A DNA stretch of 37,269 nucleotides from Aerococcus agrisoli (GCF_003797145.1 NZ_RKMG01000012.1:1-37269), one strand, 5' to 3'; shown: positions 17,630 through 28,068, numbered from the stretch's first letter. Made by a program: numbers and translations. Notes: generated by a model not told the origin, from the sequence alone.

Positions 17630-18664
17630 ATGACTGACAAATTGAACTGGGACGAATTAGACTTTTCTTACACTGAGGTACCTTACCGTTGGCGTGCATA
17701 CTGGAAAGATGGCGAATGGTATAAAGCTGGATTAGAAACTGATCCACAATTACCAATCCGCGAAGCAGCACCAATCGTAAACTATGGACAAGGTGTATTT
17801 GAAGGAAACAAAGCTTATGGTACCAAAGACGGTAAAGTTGTTTTATTCCGTCCAGACGAATTCGGTGAACGTTTAAACCGTGGTGCTCGTCGTATGGCAA
17901 TGCCAGAAGTGCCAGTTGAAGAATTTGTCCGTGCATGTAAAGAGGTAGTTAAAGCAAACCGCGACTACGTACCACCATATGGACACAATGGTGCAGCAAT
18001 GTTTATCCGCCCTATGTTATTAGGTGTTGGTGACCATATCCAAGTTTCAGCTGCTGAAGAATACTTATTCACTATCTATGTTTCACCAGTTGGACCTTTA
18101 TACAAAGGTGGTTTAGTACCACATAACTACATCATCGACCACGAACACGACCGTGTTGCTGCCGATGGTACTGGTAACATTAAAGCAACTGCTAACTACG
18201 CATCTACTTTAGCTACAGCTAAGAAAATCAGAGAATCTGGTTACGATGACGTTTTATACTTAGACCCAGCTACACATACAAAAATCGATGAATTCTCATC
18301 TGCAAACTTCTTTGCTATTGAAAAAGACACAAACAAATTTGTAACACCTAAATCTGATACAGTATTACCTTCAATCACTAAAAAATCACTATTATGGTTA
18401 GCTGAAAATCGCTTAGGTTTAGAAGTTGAAGAAGGCGACATCAAGGTTGACGAATTCGACAAATATGCTGAAGCAGGTGCTATGGGTAATGCGGCAATCA
18501 TCTCTCCAGCAGCTTCTGTTACTTACAAAGATGACCGTCACGTATTCTATTCAGAAACTGAAGTTGGACCTGTTTCTAAAGCATTATACAAAGAATTAAC
18601 AGCTATCCAATTCGGTGAAGTTGAAGCACCTGAAGGATGGATCGTAGACGTAGACGAAGATTAA
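17630..18664 (+). CDS. ilvE: Branched-chain amino acid aminotransferase
   Basis: A 344-residue class IV PLP enzyme that interconverts Leu, Ile and Val with their 2-oxo acids, using 2-oxoglutarate/glutamate. The PLP lysine is K185 in GNIKATANYA; other family marks are FEGNKAY (57-63), RPDEFGERLNRGARRM (74-89) and IDEFSSANFF (219-228). Length fits the IlvE type II family. An AAAGGAG site precedes the ATG. Transcription is controlled by the leader-peptide attenuator just upstream. The next gene is a dehydrogenase that might act on the oxo acids formed. Intact and well supported. Confidence 0.95.
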   Translation: MTDKLNWDELDFSYTEVPYRWRAYWKDGEWYKAGLETDPQLPIREAAPIVNYGQGVFEGNKAYGTKDGKVVLFRPDEFGERLNRGARRMAMPEVPVEEFVRACKEVVKANRDYVPPYGHNGAAMFIRPMLLGVGDHIQVSAAEEYLFTIYVSPVGPLYKGGLVPHNYIIDHEHDRVAADGTGNIKATANYASTLATAKKIRESGYDDVLYLDPATHTKIDEFSSANFFAIEKDTNKFVTPKSDTVLPSITKKSLLWLAENRLGLEVEEGDIKVDEFDKYAEAGAMGNAAIISPAASVTYKDDRHVFYSETEVGPVSKALYKELTAIQFGEVEAPEGWIVDVDED

Positions 18665-18684
18665 TTTTTGTCAATAAGGCCCTA

Positions 18685-18715
18685 GAGGTTGGTGACTTCG
18701 ACCATCACCAATCTC
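18685..18715 (+). other. Hairpin between ilvE and the dehydrogenase gene
   Basis: GAGGTTGGTGA (18685-18695) pairs with TCACCAATCTC (18705-18715), one mismatch, around a 9-nt loop. No U-run follows, so it is more likely an mRNA-stabilising or processing stem than a terminator. Confidence 0.45.
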
Positions 18716-18793
18716 GATGAGGGGTTTAAACCGTTAAGATAATTGACCAAATACAAATGATTACTTTTATCAAGAAGAAAGAAGGAACGAAAT

Positions 18794-19861
18794 ATGTCTC
18801 TATCTGTAAATCTACCTAGTTTAACAATCGGTACTGATGCTTTCGATGCAATTGAAGAGTATTGCAGTCAGTTTGGTACGACTGTTGCGATTCTAGGGGG
18901 CGAAAAGGCCTTAGCAGCTAGTAAAGAAAAGTTATCTGCGGCCCTAGAAAAAACATCATTAGAAGTGCTTACTGTGCAAGTGTATGGTAAAGAGGCTTCT
19001 TATTCTAACGTTGAAAAATTAAAGGCTATCAAAGAAGTGCAAGATGCTGATATGATTTTTGCGGTAGGTGGTGGTCGTGCGATTGATACGATTAAGGTGG
19101 TTGCACGTGATTTAGACAAACCTTTATTTACGATTCCTACTTTGGCATCTGTTTCAGCACCTACTTCTGCTGTTTGTGTCATGTACCATGATAACCATGA
19201 GATGGCTGGTTTAGCTTTTAGAAAAGCGCCTGCTGATCATACCTTCATCGATACGCAAATCATCGCTGAAGCGCCTTATGAATACTTATGGGCTGGTATT
19301 GGTGACTGTATGTCTAAAGAAGTGGAAACAAGCTTCTCTTCTCGCGGTAGAGATTTATCTTTTGAAAACCGTTTAGGTGTAAATGTTGTAAAAGGTACGA
19401 ATGATAAATTGATGGCTGCTGGTGCGAAAGCATTGGAAGCTGTGAAAAATCAAGATCCTAATAAGGAATTAGAAGAAGTAATCTTAGAAATCATCGGTGC
19501 TTCTGCTTATGCATCAGTACTTGTTGATAATGATATTAACTCTAATATGGCCCATGCTTACTACTACGGCTATACTGTATTGCCTCAAGCACATGAACAC
19601 TTACACGGTGAGGTTGTATCTTACGGTATCTTATTATTACTTACTATGGACAAACAATTTGAATACCGTGACCGTATGAAAGCATTCATGGAATCTATCA
19701 AATTACCAACTAAATTGGCTGATCAAGGTGTAACAACTGAAGAAGAAGTACAACAATTAGTTGATAAAGCGATGACTATGGGTGACTTAACTTACTCGCC
19801 ATACGAAATCACACGTGAAATGTTTGAACAAGCAATTAAAGATGTTGAAGCACTAGCATAA
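18794..19861 (+). CDS. Iron-containing (GldA-like) dehydrogenase
   Basis: A 355-residue NAD(P)-dependent dehydrogenase of the glycerol dehydrogenase/group III alcohol dehydrogenase family. The dinucleotide-binding motif GGGRAID is at 92-98. Metal ligands expected from GldA are D171 (GIGDCMSKEVE), H254 (SNMAHAYYYG) and H271 (HEHLHGE). Substrate is not readable from sequence: glycerol dehydrogenase and the hydroxycarboxylate dehydrogenase HcxA belong to this family. Because it follows ilvE at 129 nt with no terminator, reduction of branched-chain or related 2-oxo acids is a reasonable inference. A TTGACC that could be a -35 lies upstream, so it may also have its own promoter. A strong terminator follows. 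Confidence 0.82.
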   Translation: MSLSVNLPSLTIGTDAFDAIEEYCSQFGTTVAILGGEKALAASKEKLSAALEKTSLEVLTVQVYGKEASYSNVEKLKAIKEVQDADMIFAVGGGRAIDTIKVVARDLDKPLFTIPTLASVSAPTSAVCVMYHDNHEMAGLAFRKAPADHTFIDTQIIAEAPYEYLWAGIGDCMSKEVETSFSSRGRDLSFENRLGVNVVKGTNDKLMAAGAKALEAVKNQDPNKELEEVILEIIGASAYASVLVDNDINSNMAHAYYYGYTVLPQAHEHLHGEVVSYGILLLLTMDKQFEYRDRMKAFMESIKLPTKLADQGVTTEEEVQQLVDKAMTMGDLTYSPYEITREMFEQAIKDVEALA

Positions 19862-19917
19862 TCCTATTTCTTCCTCCCAAATAGAAATAATCAATATGCA
19901 TATTCAAATGTTGATGG

Positions 19918-19946
19918 GACCAGGCCGCGTTGCCTGGTCTTTTTTT
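19918..19946 (+). terminator. Terminator of the ilvE-dehydrogenase unit
   Basis: GACCAGGC (19918-19925) pairs with GCCTGGTC (19932-19939) around CGCGTT, followed by T7. Confidence 0.93.
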
Positions 19947-19968
19947 GTGTGTTTATGAAAACGCCTTC

Positions 19969-19977
19969 TGTTATAAT
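19969..19977 (+). promoter_or_regulatory. Extended -10 promoter of the VOC gene
   Basis: TGTTATAAT, a TG-extended perfect -10 with no good -35. Transcription would begin near 19984. Confidence 0.55.
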
Positions 19978-20009
19978 AGGGCTAAAGAAAAAGAATGGGG
20001 TGTTTCAAC

Positions 20010-20390
20010 TTGAAGATTGAACATGTGGCGTTATGGGTAGATGATTTGGAAGGGATGCGTACTTTTTACGCCAAATATTTCGGTGCTAGTGTCGGGGAAA
20101 AATATGAAAATCCAAAAACGAGATTTTCTTCATACTTTCTGACGTTTGATGAGGGGAGTCGCTTAGAATTGACCAATAAAAAGCATTTAAGCCCCCGTAT
20201 AGCCGATGCATTAGGTTATGGGCATATTGCCTTATCTGTAGGTGATAAAGCGGCTGTAGACGCAAAAACGGCCGAATTAGTGGCTGATGGCTATCCATTA
20301 CTATCTGGACCCCGGACTACAGGGGATGGTTATTATGAATCTGTAGTCCAAGATCCTGAAGGCAACCTAATCGAGATTACGACCGATTAA
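20010..20390 (+). CDS. VOC-family (glyoxalase-fold) protein
   Basis: A small single-domain protein of about 126 residues with the beta-alpha-beta-beta-beta fold of the vicinal oxygen chelate superfamily. It starts MKIEHVALWVDDLEGMRTFY and ends VVQDPEGNLIEI, both typical; H5 and E at the end could be metal ligands. An ATG at 19995 would add five residues but has no ribosome site; GGGGTG lies 7 nt before TTG 20010, which also gives the usual family N-terminus, so I chose the TTG. Members include lactoylglutathione lyases, fosfomycin-resistance proteins and dioxygenases; the reaction cannot be told here. Confidence 0.8.
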   Translation: MKIEHVALWVDDLEGMRTFYAKYFGASVGEKYENPKTRFSSYFLTFDEGSRLELTNKKHLSPRIADALGYGHIALSVGDKAAVDAKTAELVADGYPLLSGPRTTGDGYYESVVQDPEGNLIEITTD

Positions 20391-20405
20391 ATTATCTATA
20401 TATAC

Positions 20406-20444
20406 AAAAAAAACCATTTCATCATGAAGATGAAATGGTTTTTT
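20406..20444. terminator. Bidirectional terminator between the VOC gene and rpsR
   Basis: AACCATTTCATC pairs with GATGAAATGGTT around ATGAA, flanked by A-run and T-run. It serves both convergent genes. Confidence 0.93.
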
Positions 20445-20453
20445 GGGCTGGAA

Positions 20454-20693
20454 TTAGTCAGCTGCTGTAAATGGAATTAAAGCCATAATACGAGCGCGTT
20501 TGATTCCTGCTGTTAAAGTACGTTGGTGTTTTGCACATGTACCTGTTACACGACGAGGTAAGATTTTACCTTTTTCAGAAATATAACGTTTCAATAAGTC
20601 TGTGTCTTTGTAGTCTACATGATCGATATGGTTAGCGCAGAAGAAACATACTTTCTTGCGTCTGCGGCCACCACCACGGCGTTGTGCTGCCAT
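20454..20693 (-). CDS. rpsR: 30S ribosomal protein S18
   Basis: A 79-residue basic small-subunit protein that binds 16S rRNA as a heterodimer with S6. The segments [21 protein letters not shown] and [14 protein letters not shown] are family signatures. Last gene of the rpsF-ssb-rpsR operon; an AAAGGAGG site precedes the ATG. It retains Cys residues (CFFC, C at 53) typical of the zinc-type C+ paralogue. Confidence 0.97.
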   Translation of the reverse strand: MAAQRRGGGRRRKKVCFFCANHIDHVDYKDTDLLKRYISEKGKILPRRVTGTCAKHQRTLTAGIKRARIMALIPFTAAD

Positions 20694-20719
20694 ATTGTTA
20701 ACCTCCTTTTCTTATACCA

Positions 20720-21271
20720 TTAAAATGGTAAGTCATCATCGGTAACATTGATAGAACCACTGCCATCGTTTGAAGAAGGGAATGGATTATCGTTACCAGC
20801 ATTAAATGAAGAGGAGCCTTGATTAAAGCTGCTTCCACCAAATGGATCAGCATCTTGGTTGTTATTGTAGCTGTTATTATTGGCATTATTGTTATTAAAT
20901 CCACCAAAGCCGCTATTGTCATTAGTAGAGGCAGGGCGAGATTCAGTAACAGATTTTGATTCTAATAAGCTAAAGTTATCAACCAAAACTTCTGTAACGT
21001 ATACACGTTGACCTTGGTTGTTCTCATAATTACGAGTTTGAATGCTACCTTCAACACCTACAAGGGAACCTTTACGTGTAAAGCGAGCAAAGTTCTCTGC
21101 TGCTTTACGCCAAATGACACAGTTAATAAAATCTGTTTCACGTTCACCTTGGGCATTTTTAAAGTTTCTCTCAACAGCAATGCTGAAAGAACCTACGGCA
21201 ACACCACTTTGCGTAAAACGCACATCGACATCACGAGTCAAACGGCCGACCAGTACAACATTATTAATCAT
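20720..21271 (-). CDS. ssb: Single-stranded DNA-binding protein
   Basis: A 183-residue tetrameric SSB. The OB fold occupies about residues 1-105 ([16 protein letters not shown] onward). A Gly/Asn/Gln-rich disordered linker (about 110-172) follows and the acidic tip DDDLPF recruits partner proteins. It protects single strands at replication forks and in repair. It sits between rpsF and rpsR, the standard bacterial operon. Normal length. Confidence 0.97.
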   Translation of the reverse strand: MINNVVLVGRLTRDVDVRFTQSGVAVGSFSIAVERNFKNAQGERETDFINCVIWRKAAENFARFTRKGSLVGVEGSIQTRNYENNQGQRVYVTEVLVDNFSLLESKSVTESRPASTNDNSGFGGFNNNNANNNSYNNNQDADPFGGSSFNQGSSSFNAGNDNPFPSSNDGSGSINVTDDDLPF

Positions 21272-21307
21272 GAAATAACTCCTCTCTCACGAATTATGTA
21301 TTGTTAA

Positions 21308-21610
21308 TTAGTCTTCGATTTTTGTAATCATATGACGTAAGATATTGTCATTGATTTTGGCAAGACGGTCGAATTCGTTGATTCCTTCCGCATCGTCAGC
21401 TTCAATATCAACTAGATGGTAGATACCTTCTTTATAATCGTTGATTTCGTACGCAAGACGACGTTTTGCCCAGTCTTTAGATTCGTTAATTGTTACACCG
21501 TTTGAAGTTAAGATTTGATCGAATTGTTCAACCAAAGCTTTTTTAGACGCTTCTTCCATATCAGGACGAATAATGTATAAAACTTCGTATTTAGTTGTGT
21601 TTTCACTCAT
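21308..21610 (-). CDS. rpsF: 30S ribosomal protein S6
   Basis: A 100-residue small-subunit protein, partner of S18. [13 protein letters not shown] near the start, [21 protein letters not shown] in the middle and [13 protein letters not shown] near the end are characteristic. First gene of the operon; GGAGGTG precedes the ATG by about 10 nt. In many bacteria the S6-S18 pair represses this operon through a leader hairpin; a stem CTCAA/TTGAG occurs upstream here, but I cannot see the conserved CCG bulge, so that control is unproven. Confidence 0.97.
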   Translation of the reverse strand: MSENTTKYEVLYIIRPDMEEASKKALVEQFDQILTSNGVTINESKDWAKRRLAYEINDYKEGIYHLVDIEADDAEGINEFDRLAKINDNILRHMITKIED

Positions 21611-21685
21611 CAGACTTTTGCACCTCCTTTTGGTCTATTGGCTCTCAATACCTTTGAGAACAAGGAGAGTATATTAATACTCACA

Positions 21686-21714
21686 ATAATATATGTTATC
21701 AAACATTCAATCAA
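21686..21714 (-). promoter_or_regulatory. rpsF-ssb-rpsR promoter
   Basis: On the minus strand TTGATT (21709-21714) and TATTAT (21686-21691) with 17-nt spacing. Confidence 0.6.
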
Positions 21715-21784
21715 AAAGCAAGATAAATATATCCTTTCAGTAATGAGAAAATGCTCATAAAAGCTTAAGTATGCGTATTTCTTT

Positions 21785-21820
21785 TAAAAAACGGCCGAGC
21801 GTCATTTTACTCAGCCGTTA
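21785..21820 (-). terminator. gyrA terminator
   Basis: Minus-strand AACGGCTGAG pairs with CTCGGCCGTT (one mismatch), followed by a T-run. It ends the yaaA-recF-gyrB-gyrA transcript. Confidence 0.88.
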
Positions 21821-21832
21821 CTTTTTTATAAA

Positions 21833-24463
21833 TTAGATATCATCCGGATCTGCATCATCTTCATCTTCGTCAACTTCGGCAGCATCATCTGCTAATACAT
21901 CGTCTGCAAAAGCTTGCATACGGTCTTGCATTGCTTCAGATGGTGTGTCATTGATTTCAGTTGTTTCGCTGTTTTCACCAGTGACGTCAAGATTTGCTTC
22001 CGTCGTTTCATCTTCCTCTTCTAAGGCTTCCACCTTAGTGATGGTAGATACGATTGCATCATCTGCTAAACGGATCAAGCGAACACCCTGTGTTGCACGT
22101 CCTGTTTGCGAAATGTTGGCAACGTGGAAACGAATCGCTACTCCTTGGTTGGTCATTAACATAATGTCTTCTGGACCAGAAACAGTGGTTAAACCAACAA
22201 GGGCACCATTTTTCTCAGTGACATTGATTGTTTTCACACCTTTACCACCACGGTTTTTAATACCATATTCGCTGGCAGGTGTTTGTTTACCATAACCATT
22301 TTCAGTAACAACAAGGACGTTGTCATTTGGCGCAAGTACGGACATACCAATTACACGGTCATCATCTGATAAACGAATACCACGTACACCAGTCGCTGTA
22401 CGACCCATACTACGGACATTTGTTTCAGAGAAGCTGACAGCATAACCATTGCGAGATGCGATGATTACATTGTCGTTACCGCTTGTTAGGATAACCTCAA
22501 CTAATTCATCACCCTCAGCTAATTTCAATGCAATCAAACCATTGTTACGGATATTGAAGTATTCGCTGGCATTTGTACGTTTTACGGTACCATTTTTCGT
22601 TACGAATAATAGATGTTCATTCACATCTTCTTCGCCATCGTTGATTGGCGTTACGTTGATAATTGCTTGGACGGTTTCATCTTGTTGTAAGTTCAATAAG
22701 TTTACAACTGGGATACCTTTGGCTGTACGACCAAATTCAGGAATTTCATATCCTTTCGATTGGAATACACGACCTGTGTTGGTAAAGAATAGGACAATAT
22801 CATGCGTTGATGTGGATAGCATGGTTTCGATGAAGTCATCATCGTTCATTGTCATCCCTTTCACACCGGTACCACCACGATTTTGGGCTCTAAATTCATC
22901 ATCGCCCATACGTTTGATGTAACCATTTTTTGTTAAAGTAACGATAACATTGGTTTCTTCGATAAGATCTTCATCTTCGATATTGTTGATTTCGCCGACC
23001 ATTAATTCAGTACGACGGTCATCACCAAACTTACCTTCGATTTCAACCAATTCATCGTAGATAATTTGGTAACGTAATTCTTCTGACGCTAAGACTTGGT
23101 TTAAGTAGTCGATTTGCGCCATTAATTCGTTATATTCTTTATCGATTTTTTCACGTTCCAAACCTGTTAAACGGACCAAACGCATGTCTAAGATGGCTTG
23201 GGATTGTTTATCAGACAGGTTATATTCTTCGATGAAACGTGTTTTGGCTTCATCACCTGAACGTGATGTACGTAAGATATTTACGATGGCGTCGATATGA
23301 TCTAAGGCAATTTGTAAACCTTCTAGAATATGTGCTCTAGCTTCGGCTTTTTTCTTGTCAAAAATCGAACGACGACGGATGACTTCTTCTTGGTGAAGTA
23401 GGTAGTTTTCTAGAATTTCTTTTAAACTCAAGGTACGTGGTACACCATTTACGATGGCTACCATATTGATACCAAAGTTTGTTTGTAATTGCGTGTATTT
23501 GTATAGATTGTTGACGATAACAGATGCGCTGGCATCTTTACGACATTCAATCACAACACGCATACCTTCACGGCCAGATTCGTCACGTACAGCGGTAATA
23601 CCGTCAATACGTTTGTCTCTAGCTAATTCAGCAATACGTTCAACCAATTTTGCTTTGTTGACCATATATGGAATTTCATGAACGATAATGCGTTCCTTAC
23701 CGTTCGACATGGTTTCAATATCTAATTTGGCACGTACGATGATGGTTCCTTTACCCGTTTCGTAAGCCTTACGAATACCTGATTTACCTATAACGATACC
23801 GCCTGTAGGGAAATCGGGTCCAGGTAGGGCCTCCATTAAATCAGCAGTTGTGGCATCAGCATTTTGCATCAAAATTTTGATGGCACCGATAACTTCACTT
23901 AGATTATGGGTTGGAATGTTGGTTGTCATACCAACGGCGATACCGGTTGTCCCATTCACTAACAAGTTTGGGAAACGTGCCGGTAATACCTCTGGTTCAC
24001 GTTCTTCACCGTCGTAGTTAGGAATAAAGTTAACCGTATCTTTATTCATGTCACGCACCATTTCATGGGCGATTTTACTCATACGTGCTTCGGTATAACG
24101 CATGGCTGCGGCTTGGTCACCATCGACTGAACCGAAGTTACCATGACCATCTACAAGCATATAACGGTATGAGAAGTCTTGGGCCATACGAACCATTGAT
24201 TCATAGATGGCAGAGTCACCGTGGGGATGGTATTTACCCATAACGTCCCCAACGATACGTGCTGATTTTTTGAATGGTTTATCAGAGGTTACACCTAATT
24301 CATTCATGCCGTATAAAATACGACGGTGAACTGGTTTTAACCCATCACGTACATCCGGTAGGGCACGTGCCACAATAACAGACATGGCATAGTCAAGGAA
24401 TGACGTACGCATTTCCTTGGATATCTCACGTTGTGGGAATTGTTTTTTTATTTCTTCACTCAT
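21833..24463 (-). CDS. gyrA: DNA gyrase subunit A
   Basis: An 876-residue DNA-breaking subunit of gyrase. The catalytic tyrosine is Y123 in RYTEARM. The quinolone-determining region reads GDSAIYE with S84 and E88, the susceptible-type residues in Gram-positives. The C-terminal beta-pinwheel contains the GyrA box-like repeats. Beyond it lies an acidic tail of about 65 residues (DETTEANLD to the final DPDDI), making the protein some 50 residues longer than Bacillus GyrA; acidic tails modulate supercoiling in other GyrA proteins. AGAGGGG precedes the ATG; gyrB ends 18 nt upstream. Confidence 0.97.
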   Translation of the reverse strand: MSEEIKKQFPQREISKEMRTSFLDYAMSVIVARALPDVRDGLKPVHRRILYGMNELGVTSDKPFKKSARIVGDVMGKYHPHGDSAIYESMVRMAQDFSYRYMLVDGHGNFGSVDGDQAAAMRYTEARMSKIAHEMVRDMNKDTVNFIPNYDGEEREPEVLPARFPNLLVNGTTGIAVGMTTNIPTHNLSEVIGAIKILMQNADATTADLMEALPGPDFPTGGIVIGKSGIRKAYETGKGTIIVRAKLDIETMSNGKERIIVHEIPYMVNKAKLVERIAELARDKRIDGITAVRDESGREGMRVVIECRKDASASVIVNNLYKYTQLQTNFGINMVAIVNGVPRTLSLKEILENYLLHQEEVIRRRSIFDKKKAEARAHILEGLQIALDHIDAIVNILRTSRSGDEAKTRFIEEYNLSDKQSQAILDMRLVRLTGLEREKIDKEYNELMAQIDYLNQVLASEELRYQIIYDELVEIEGKFGDDRRTELMVGEINNIEDEDLIEETNVIVTLTKNGYIKRMGDDEFRAQNRGGTGVKGMTMNDDDFIETMLSTSTHDIVLFFTNTGRVFQSKGYEIPEFGRTAKGIPVVNLLNLQQDETVQAIINVTPINDGEEDVNEHLLFVTKNGTVKRTNASEYFNIRNNGLIALKLAEGDELVEVILTSGNDNVIIASRNGYAVSFSETNVRSMGRTATGVRGIRLSDDDRVIGMSVLAPNDNVLVVTENGYGKQTPASEYGIKNRGGKGVKTINVTEKNGALVGLTTVSGPEDIMLMTNQGVAIRFHVANISQTGRATQGVRLIRLADDAIVSTITKVEALEEEDETTEANLDVTGENSETTEINDTPSEAMQDRMQAFADDVLADDAAEVDEDEDDADPDDI

Positions 24464-24481
24464 GTAACTTTTCCCCTCTTT

Positions 24482-26485
24482 CTATAAATCAATGTTAGCG
24501 TAAGTGGCATTTTCTTCAATGAACTCACGTCTAGGTTCTACATGATCACCCATCAACATATTAATAATCAAGTCAGCTTCAACGGCATCATCTACTGTTA
24601 CTTGAAGCAAGGTACGGTTTTCTGGGTCCATTGTTGTTTCCCATAATTGTTCCGCATCCATTTCACCAAGCCCTTTATAACGTTGAATTGCTGGTTTTGG
24701 TGTCGTTGGAATTGTTTTTAAGTATTCTTCTAAATCTTTATCAGAGTCTAGATATTGAATCTTTTTACCTTGGCGTACTTGGTACAAAGGTGGTACCGCG
24801 ATATACACATAACCCGCATCCAAAATAGGACGCATGTAACGATAAATCAATGTTAATAATAGGGCACGGATATGTGCACCATCGACATCGGCATCGGTCA
24901 TAATCACTAGTTTGTGGTAACGCGCTTTGGTAATATCGAAATCATTTTGCCAACCTGTACCCATAGCTGTAAATAATGAACGGATTTCTTCATTGGCCAA
25001 AATACGATCCATAGAAGCTTTTTCAACGTTCAAGATTTTACCACGGATAGGTAAGATAGCTTGGAAGTGACGAGAACGACCTTGTTTTGCAGAACCGCCG
25101 GCTGAATTCCCCTCAACGATGAATAATTCAGATTCTTCTGGGTTCTTACTTGAACAATCGGCTAGTTTCCCTGGTAAGTTGGAAATTTCTAAACCTGATT
25201 TTTTACGGGTCATTTCACGTGCACGTTTGGCAGCCAAGCGTGCTTTCGAAGCGATTGTCCCTTTTTCCACGATTTTACGTGCAGTTGCAGGGTTTTCTAA
25301 TAAGAATTTTTCAAAATGGGCTGCGAACAAGTTATCAGTAATTGTACGCACTTCAGAGTTACCCAATTTCATTTTTGTTTGACCTTCGAATTGAGGATCT
25401 GGATGGCGAACGGATACAATCATAGTAATCCCTTCACGCACGTCTTCACCTGTTAAGTTGTCTTCATTTTCTTTGATCAATTTTTGATTGCGTGCATAGT
25501 TGTTAATGACACGTGTTAAGGCTGTTTTGGCACCAGACTCGTGGGTACCACCTTCAAAAGTATGGATGTTATTCGCAAAACTCAAGATATTAGAGTGGAA
25601 ACCATCTGTATATTGAAGTGAAACTTCCACTTCGATACCATCTTGTTCATCTTCTAAATAGATTGGTTCTTCAAATAAGACATCTTTATCCTTATTCATG
25701 TACTCGATATATTCTTTAATACCACCTTCATAGTGATATGAAGCAGTGCGGTCATCCGCTGTACGCGCATCGTTAATTGAAATGCGTAAACCTTTGTTTA
25801 AAAAGGCTAATTCACGAATACGACGATTTAAGGTATCAAAGTCAAAAACAGTGGTTTCTTGGAAAATTTCAGCATCCGGTTTAAAGTGCACAGTAGTACC
25901 GTGTTTATCAGTATCACCGACTTCTTCTACGTCTTTGACGATAGCACCTTGACGGAATTCTTGGTGGTAGATACGGCCATTTTTATGCACGTATACATGT
26001 AACCATTCAGAAAGGGCATTTACTACTGAGGCACCAACCCCGTGTAAACCACCAGATACTTTATAACCGCCACCGCCGAATTTACCACCGGCATGTAGGA
26101 CTGTAAAGACTGTTTCTAAGGCAGAACGGCCAGTGTTTGCTTGAATGTCGACAGGAATCCCACGACCATCATCCACAACCGTAATGGAATTATCTTCTTC
26201 AATCGTTACTTTGATGTGACGTGCAAATCCTGCTAGGGCTTCATCGATAGAGTTATCTACGATTTCCCAAACTAAATGGTGTAAACCACTTGCAGCTGTT
26301 GACCCGATATACATACCAGGACGTTTACGTACGGCTTCTAAACCTTCTAAAACTTGGATTTGACTGGCATCATAATTTTTGGCCAATTCTTGTTGTTTGG
26401 CTCTTTTTTCTTCTTCACTGATGACAATCTCAGCTTCATTATCAGCTTGATTTTGCATCATTTCGTTTTCTTCATTGTTTGCCAT
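24482..26485 (-). CDS. gyrB: DNA gyrase subunit B
   Basis: A 667-residue ATPase and TOPRIM subunit of gyrase. The GHKL ATPase shows [17 protein letters not shown] and GGLHGVG; the TOPRIM domain shows [12 protein letters not shown]. In the usually invariant EGDSAGG motif the sequence is EGNSAGG, with Asn460 (codon 25106-25108 is AAT on the minus strand); the equivalent Asp is E. coli D426, where Asn is a known quinolone-resistance change. An N-terminal extension of about 35 acidic residues precedes the ATPase domain. Start ATG follows AGGAG by 7 nt. Operon yaaA-recF-gyrB-gyrA. Confidence 0.97.
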   Translation of the reverse strand: MANNEENEMMQNQADNEAEIVISEEEKRAKQQELAKNYDASQIQVLEGLEAVRKRPGMYIGSTAASGLHHLVWEIVDNSIDEALAGFARHIKVTIEEDNSITVVDDGRGIPVDIQANTGRSALETVFTVLHAGGKFGGGGYKVSGGLHGVGASVVNALSEWLHVYVHKNGRIYHQEFRQGAIVKDVEEVGDTDKHGTTVHFKPDAEIFQETTVFDFDTLNRRIRELAFLNKGLRISINDARTADDRTASYHYEGGIKEYIEYMNKDKDVLFEEPIYLEDEQDGIEVEVSLQYTDGFHSNILSFANNIHTFEGGTHESGAKTALTRVINNYARNQKLIKENEDNLTGEDVREGITMIVSVRHPDPQFEGQTKMKLGNSEVRTITDNLFAAHFEKFLLENPATARKIVEKGTIASKARLAAKRAREMTRKKSGLEISNLPGKLADCSSKNPEESELFIVEGNSAGGSAKQGRSRHFQAILPIRGKILNVEKASMDRILANEEIRSLFTAMGTGWQNDFDITKARYHKLVIMTDADVDGAHIRALLLTLIYRYMRPILDAGYVYIAVPPLYQVRQGKKIQYLDSDKDLEEYLKTIPTTPKPAIQRYKGLGEMDAEQLWETTMDPENRTLLQVTVDDAVEADLIINMLMGDHVEPRREFIEENATYANIDL

Positions 26486-26542
26486 GTTTCCACTCCTATC
26501 ACTTAACTAGGGAAGCCTAGACTAATCAATCACTATTAGTCG

Positions 26543-27658
26543 CTATTCGGCTATTTGTCCCGCATCAATATTAAATACTTTTGGTTCGTCGATTAATTCT
26601 CTTTGAATCCCTTCTAAACTTGTCGTCGTTAGAAAGGTTTGTACTTTGGATTGGATGGACTTTAAAAGGTGTGTTTGCCGTTCATTATCTAATTCACTTA
26701 AAACATCATCCAATAACAAAATTGGATATTCACCTAATAATTCGTGCATCAATTCAATTTCTGCTAGTTTCATACTTAACACTGTCGTTCGTTGTTGGCC
26801 TTGAGAGCCAAATTTTTGAACGTCACGACCGTTTACTTTAAAGGTCAAATCATCTCTGTGGGGACCAACTAAAGTCACGCCACGTCTTAATTCATGTTCC
26901 TTTTGCTCTTTAAATTTTTCCATGAGTTGGTCATAAATCACATCTTCACTCATATCCATGGTCAACTCAACCGGTCCACGATAACGCAGTGTTAACTCTT
27001 CCAATTGATGCGAGATAGTCGCATGGATTGGTTTCGCTAAATTTTCAAGCTGATCTATAAAATGTATTCGTTGATAAATCACGTGGGTAGCCGAAGTTGC
27101 TAGCTGTTCGGTCAGAATGTCTAAATAGACTTGATCTTTACTTTCATGATTCAATAATTGCTTTAAATATACATTTCGTTGTTTTAAGAGGTGATGATAC
27201 TGTACAGATTCATATAAATATTTTGGACTCATCTGACCGAGTTCCATATCAATAAATTTACGTCTTAACTGCGGTGCACCCTTAATCAGTTCTAAATCTT
27301 CCGGGGCAAAAAGGACTACATTCAATTTGCCAATGTAGTCACTCATGCGACTTTGATCCAAATGATTCACTTTCGCTCGTTTACCAGATTTGGTAATGGT
27401 AAGTGTAAGTGGTAAATGCGGATTTGTTTTGGTTGCAACATTGCCCTCAATACGAGCAAATTCTTGCTGCCAACGAATCGCATCTTTTTCATTTGATGTC
27501 CGGTGGCTGCGCGCCAAAGACAACATGTAAATGGCCTCAAGTAGGGAGGTTTTCCCTTGCGCATTTTCACCGATAAAGACATTTACGCCTGGCGAAAAAG
27601 AGACATCTAGGTCATCATAATTCCTGAAATCTTTGAGTTGAATATCAGTTAGCTGCAT
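26543..27658 (-). CDS. recF: DNA repair protein RecF
   Basis: A 371-residue SMC-like ATPase that helps RecOR load RecA at gaps. Walker A is GENAQGKT (30-37), and the C-terminal Walker B LLLDDVLSELD is present. The open frame extends 14 codons further to 27700, but the ATG at 27658 gives MQLTDIQLKDFRNY, the standard N-terminus, and a GGTGAT ribosome site precedes it. The start lies inside the last codons of yaaA (the reading frames overlap by 14 nt), so translation is coupled. Confidence 0.95.
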   Translation of the reverse strand: MQLTDIQLKDFRNYDDLDVSFSPGVNVFIGENAQGKTSLLEAIYMLSLARSHRTSNEKDAIRWQQEFARIEGNVATKTNPHLPLTLTITKSGKRAKVNHLDQSRMSDYIGKLNVVLFAPEDLELIKGAPQLRRKFIDMELGQMSPKYLYESVQYHHLLKQRNVYLKQLLNHESKDQVYLDILTEQLATSATHVIYQRIHFIDQLENLAKPIHATISHQLEELTLRYRGPVELTMDMSEDVIYDQLMEKFKEQKEHELRRGVTLVGPHRDDLTFKVNGRDVQKFGSQGQQRTTVLSMKLAEIELMHELLGEYPILLLDDVLSELDNERQTHLLKSIQSKVQTFLTTTSLEGIQRELIDEPKVFNIDAGQIAE

Positions 27659-27893
27659 GACCATCACCATGTGTTTCATGGCTTTCGATGATAAAGTCAC
27701 CTTCTTCAGGTACTGAAATTGTCATACCTGGATATAATTTACGGCCACGACGATTGTCGTATTCACCATCGATAATGACATCATTTTCTTGTAAATACCA
27801 TTTCGCTTCGCCACCAGTACCAATTGCACCAACTATTTTCAACAATTGACTTAAGGTAATGTATTCTTTATCAATTTTAATTGCTTGAGCCAT
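27645..27893 (-). CDS. yaaA: S4-domain protein YaaA (RlbA-like)
   Basis: An 82-residue protein that is nearly all S4-like RNA-binding domain (ITLSQLLKIVGAIGTGGEAK ... VIIDGEYDNRRGRKL). It sits between dnaN and recF in most Firmicutes and is linked to ribosome assembly. The frame is open five codons further to 27908, but GGGGTGA lies 4 nt before the ATG at 27893, so that is the likely start. Its end overlaps recF. Confidence 0.92.
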   Translation of the reverse strand: MAQAIKIDKEYITLSQLLKIVGAIGTGGEAKWYLQENDVIIDGEYDNRRGRKLYPGMTISVPEEGDFIIESHETHGDGHAAN

Positions 27894-28039
27894 CGTTTCA
27901 CCCCACATTCAAGATTTGTTCGTTCTATTCTCATTACAAAGCTGTCTATTCATAAAAATAAATCGTCGTTTCTAACTTTTTGGAGTCGCGCATTTCGGCT
28001 CAAGCAGATTCAACGATTTAGCTTCATTTATACCTCTTA

Positions 28040-28068
28040 ATTATACGCTAAATTGGCTAATTTAGCAA
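28040..28068 (-). promoter_or_regulatory. Promoter of yaaA-recF-gyrB-gyrA
   Basis: On the minus strand TTGCTA (28063-28068) and a perfect TATAAT (28040-28045) with 17-nt spacing. Confidence 0.75.

Noticed and set aside
21611..21680. S6:S18 autoregulatory leader of rpsF
   Set aside because: A short stem is present but the conserved CCG bulge was not seen, so it was not called.
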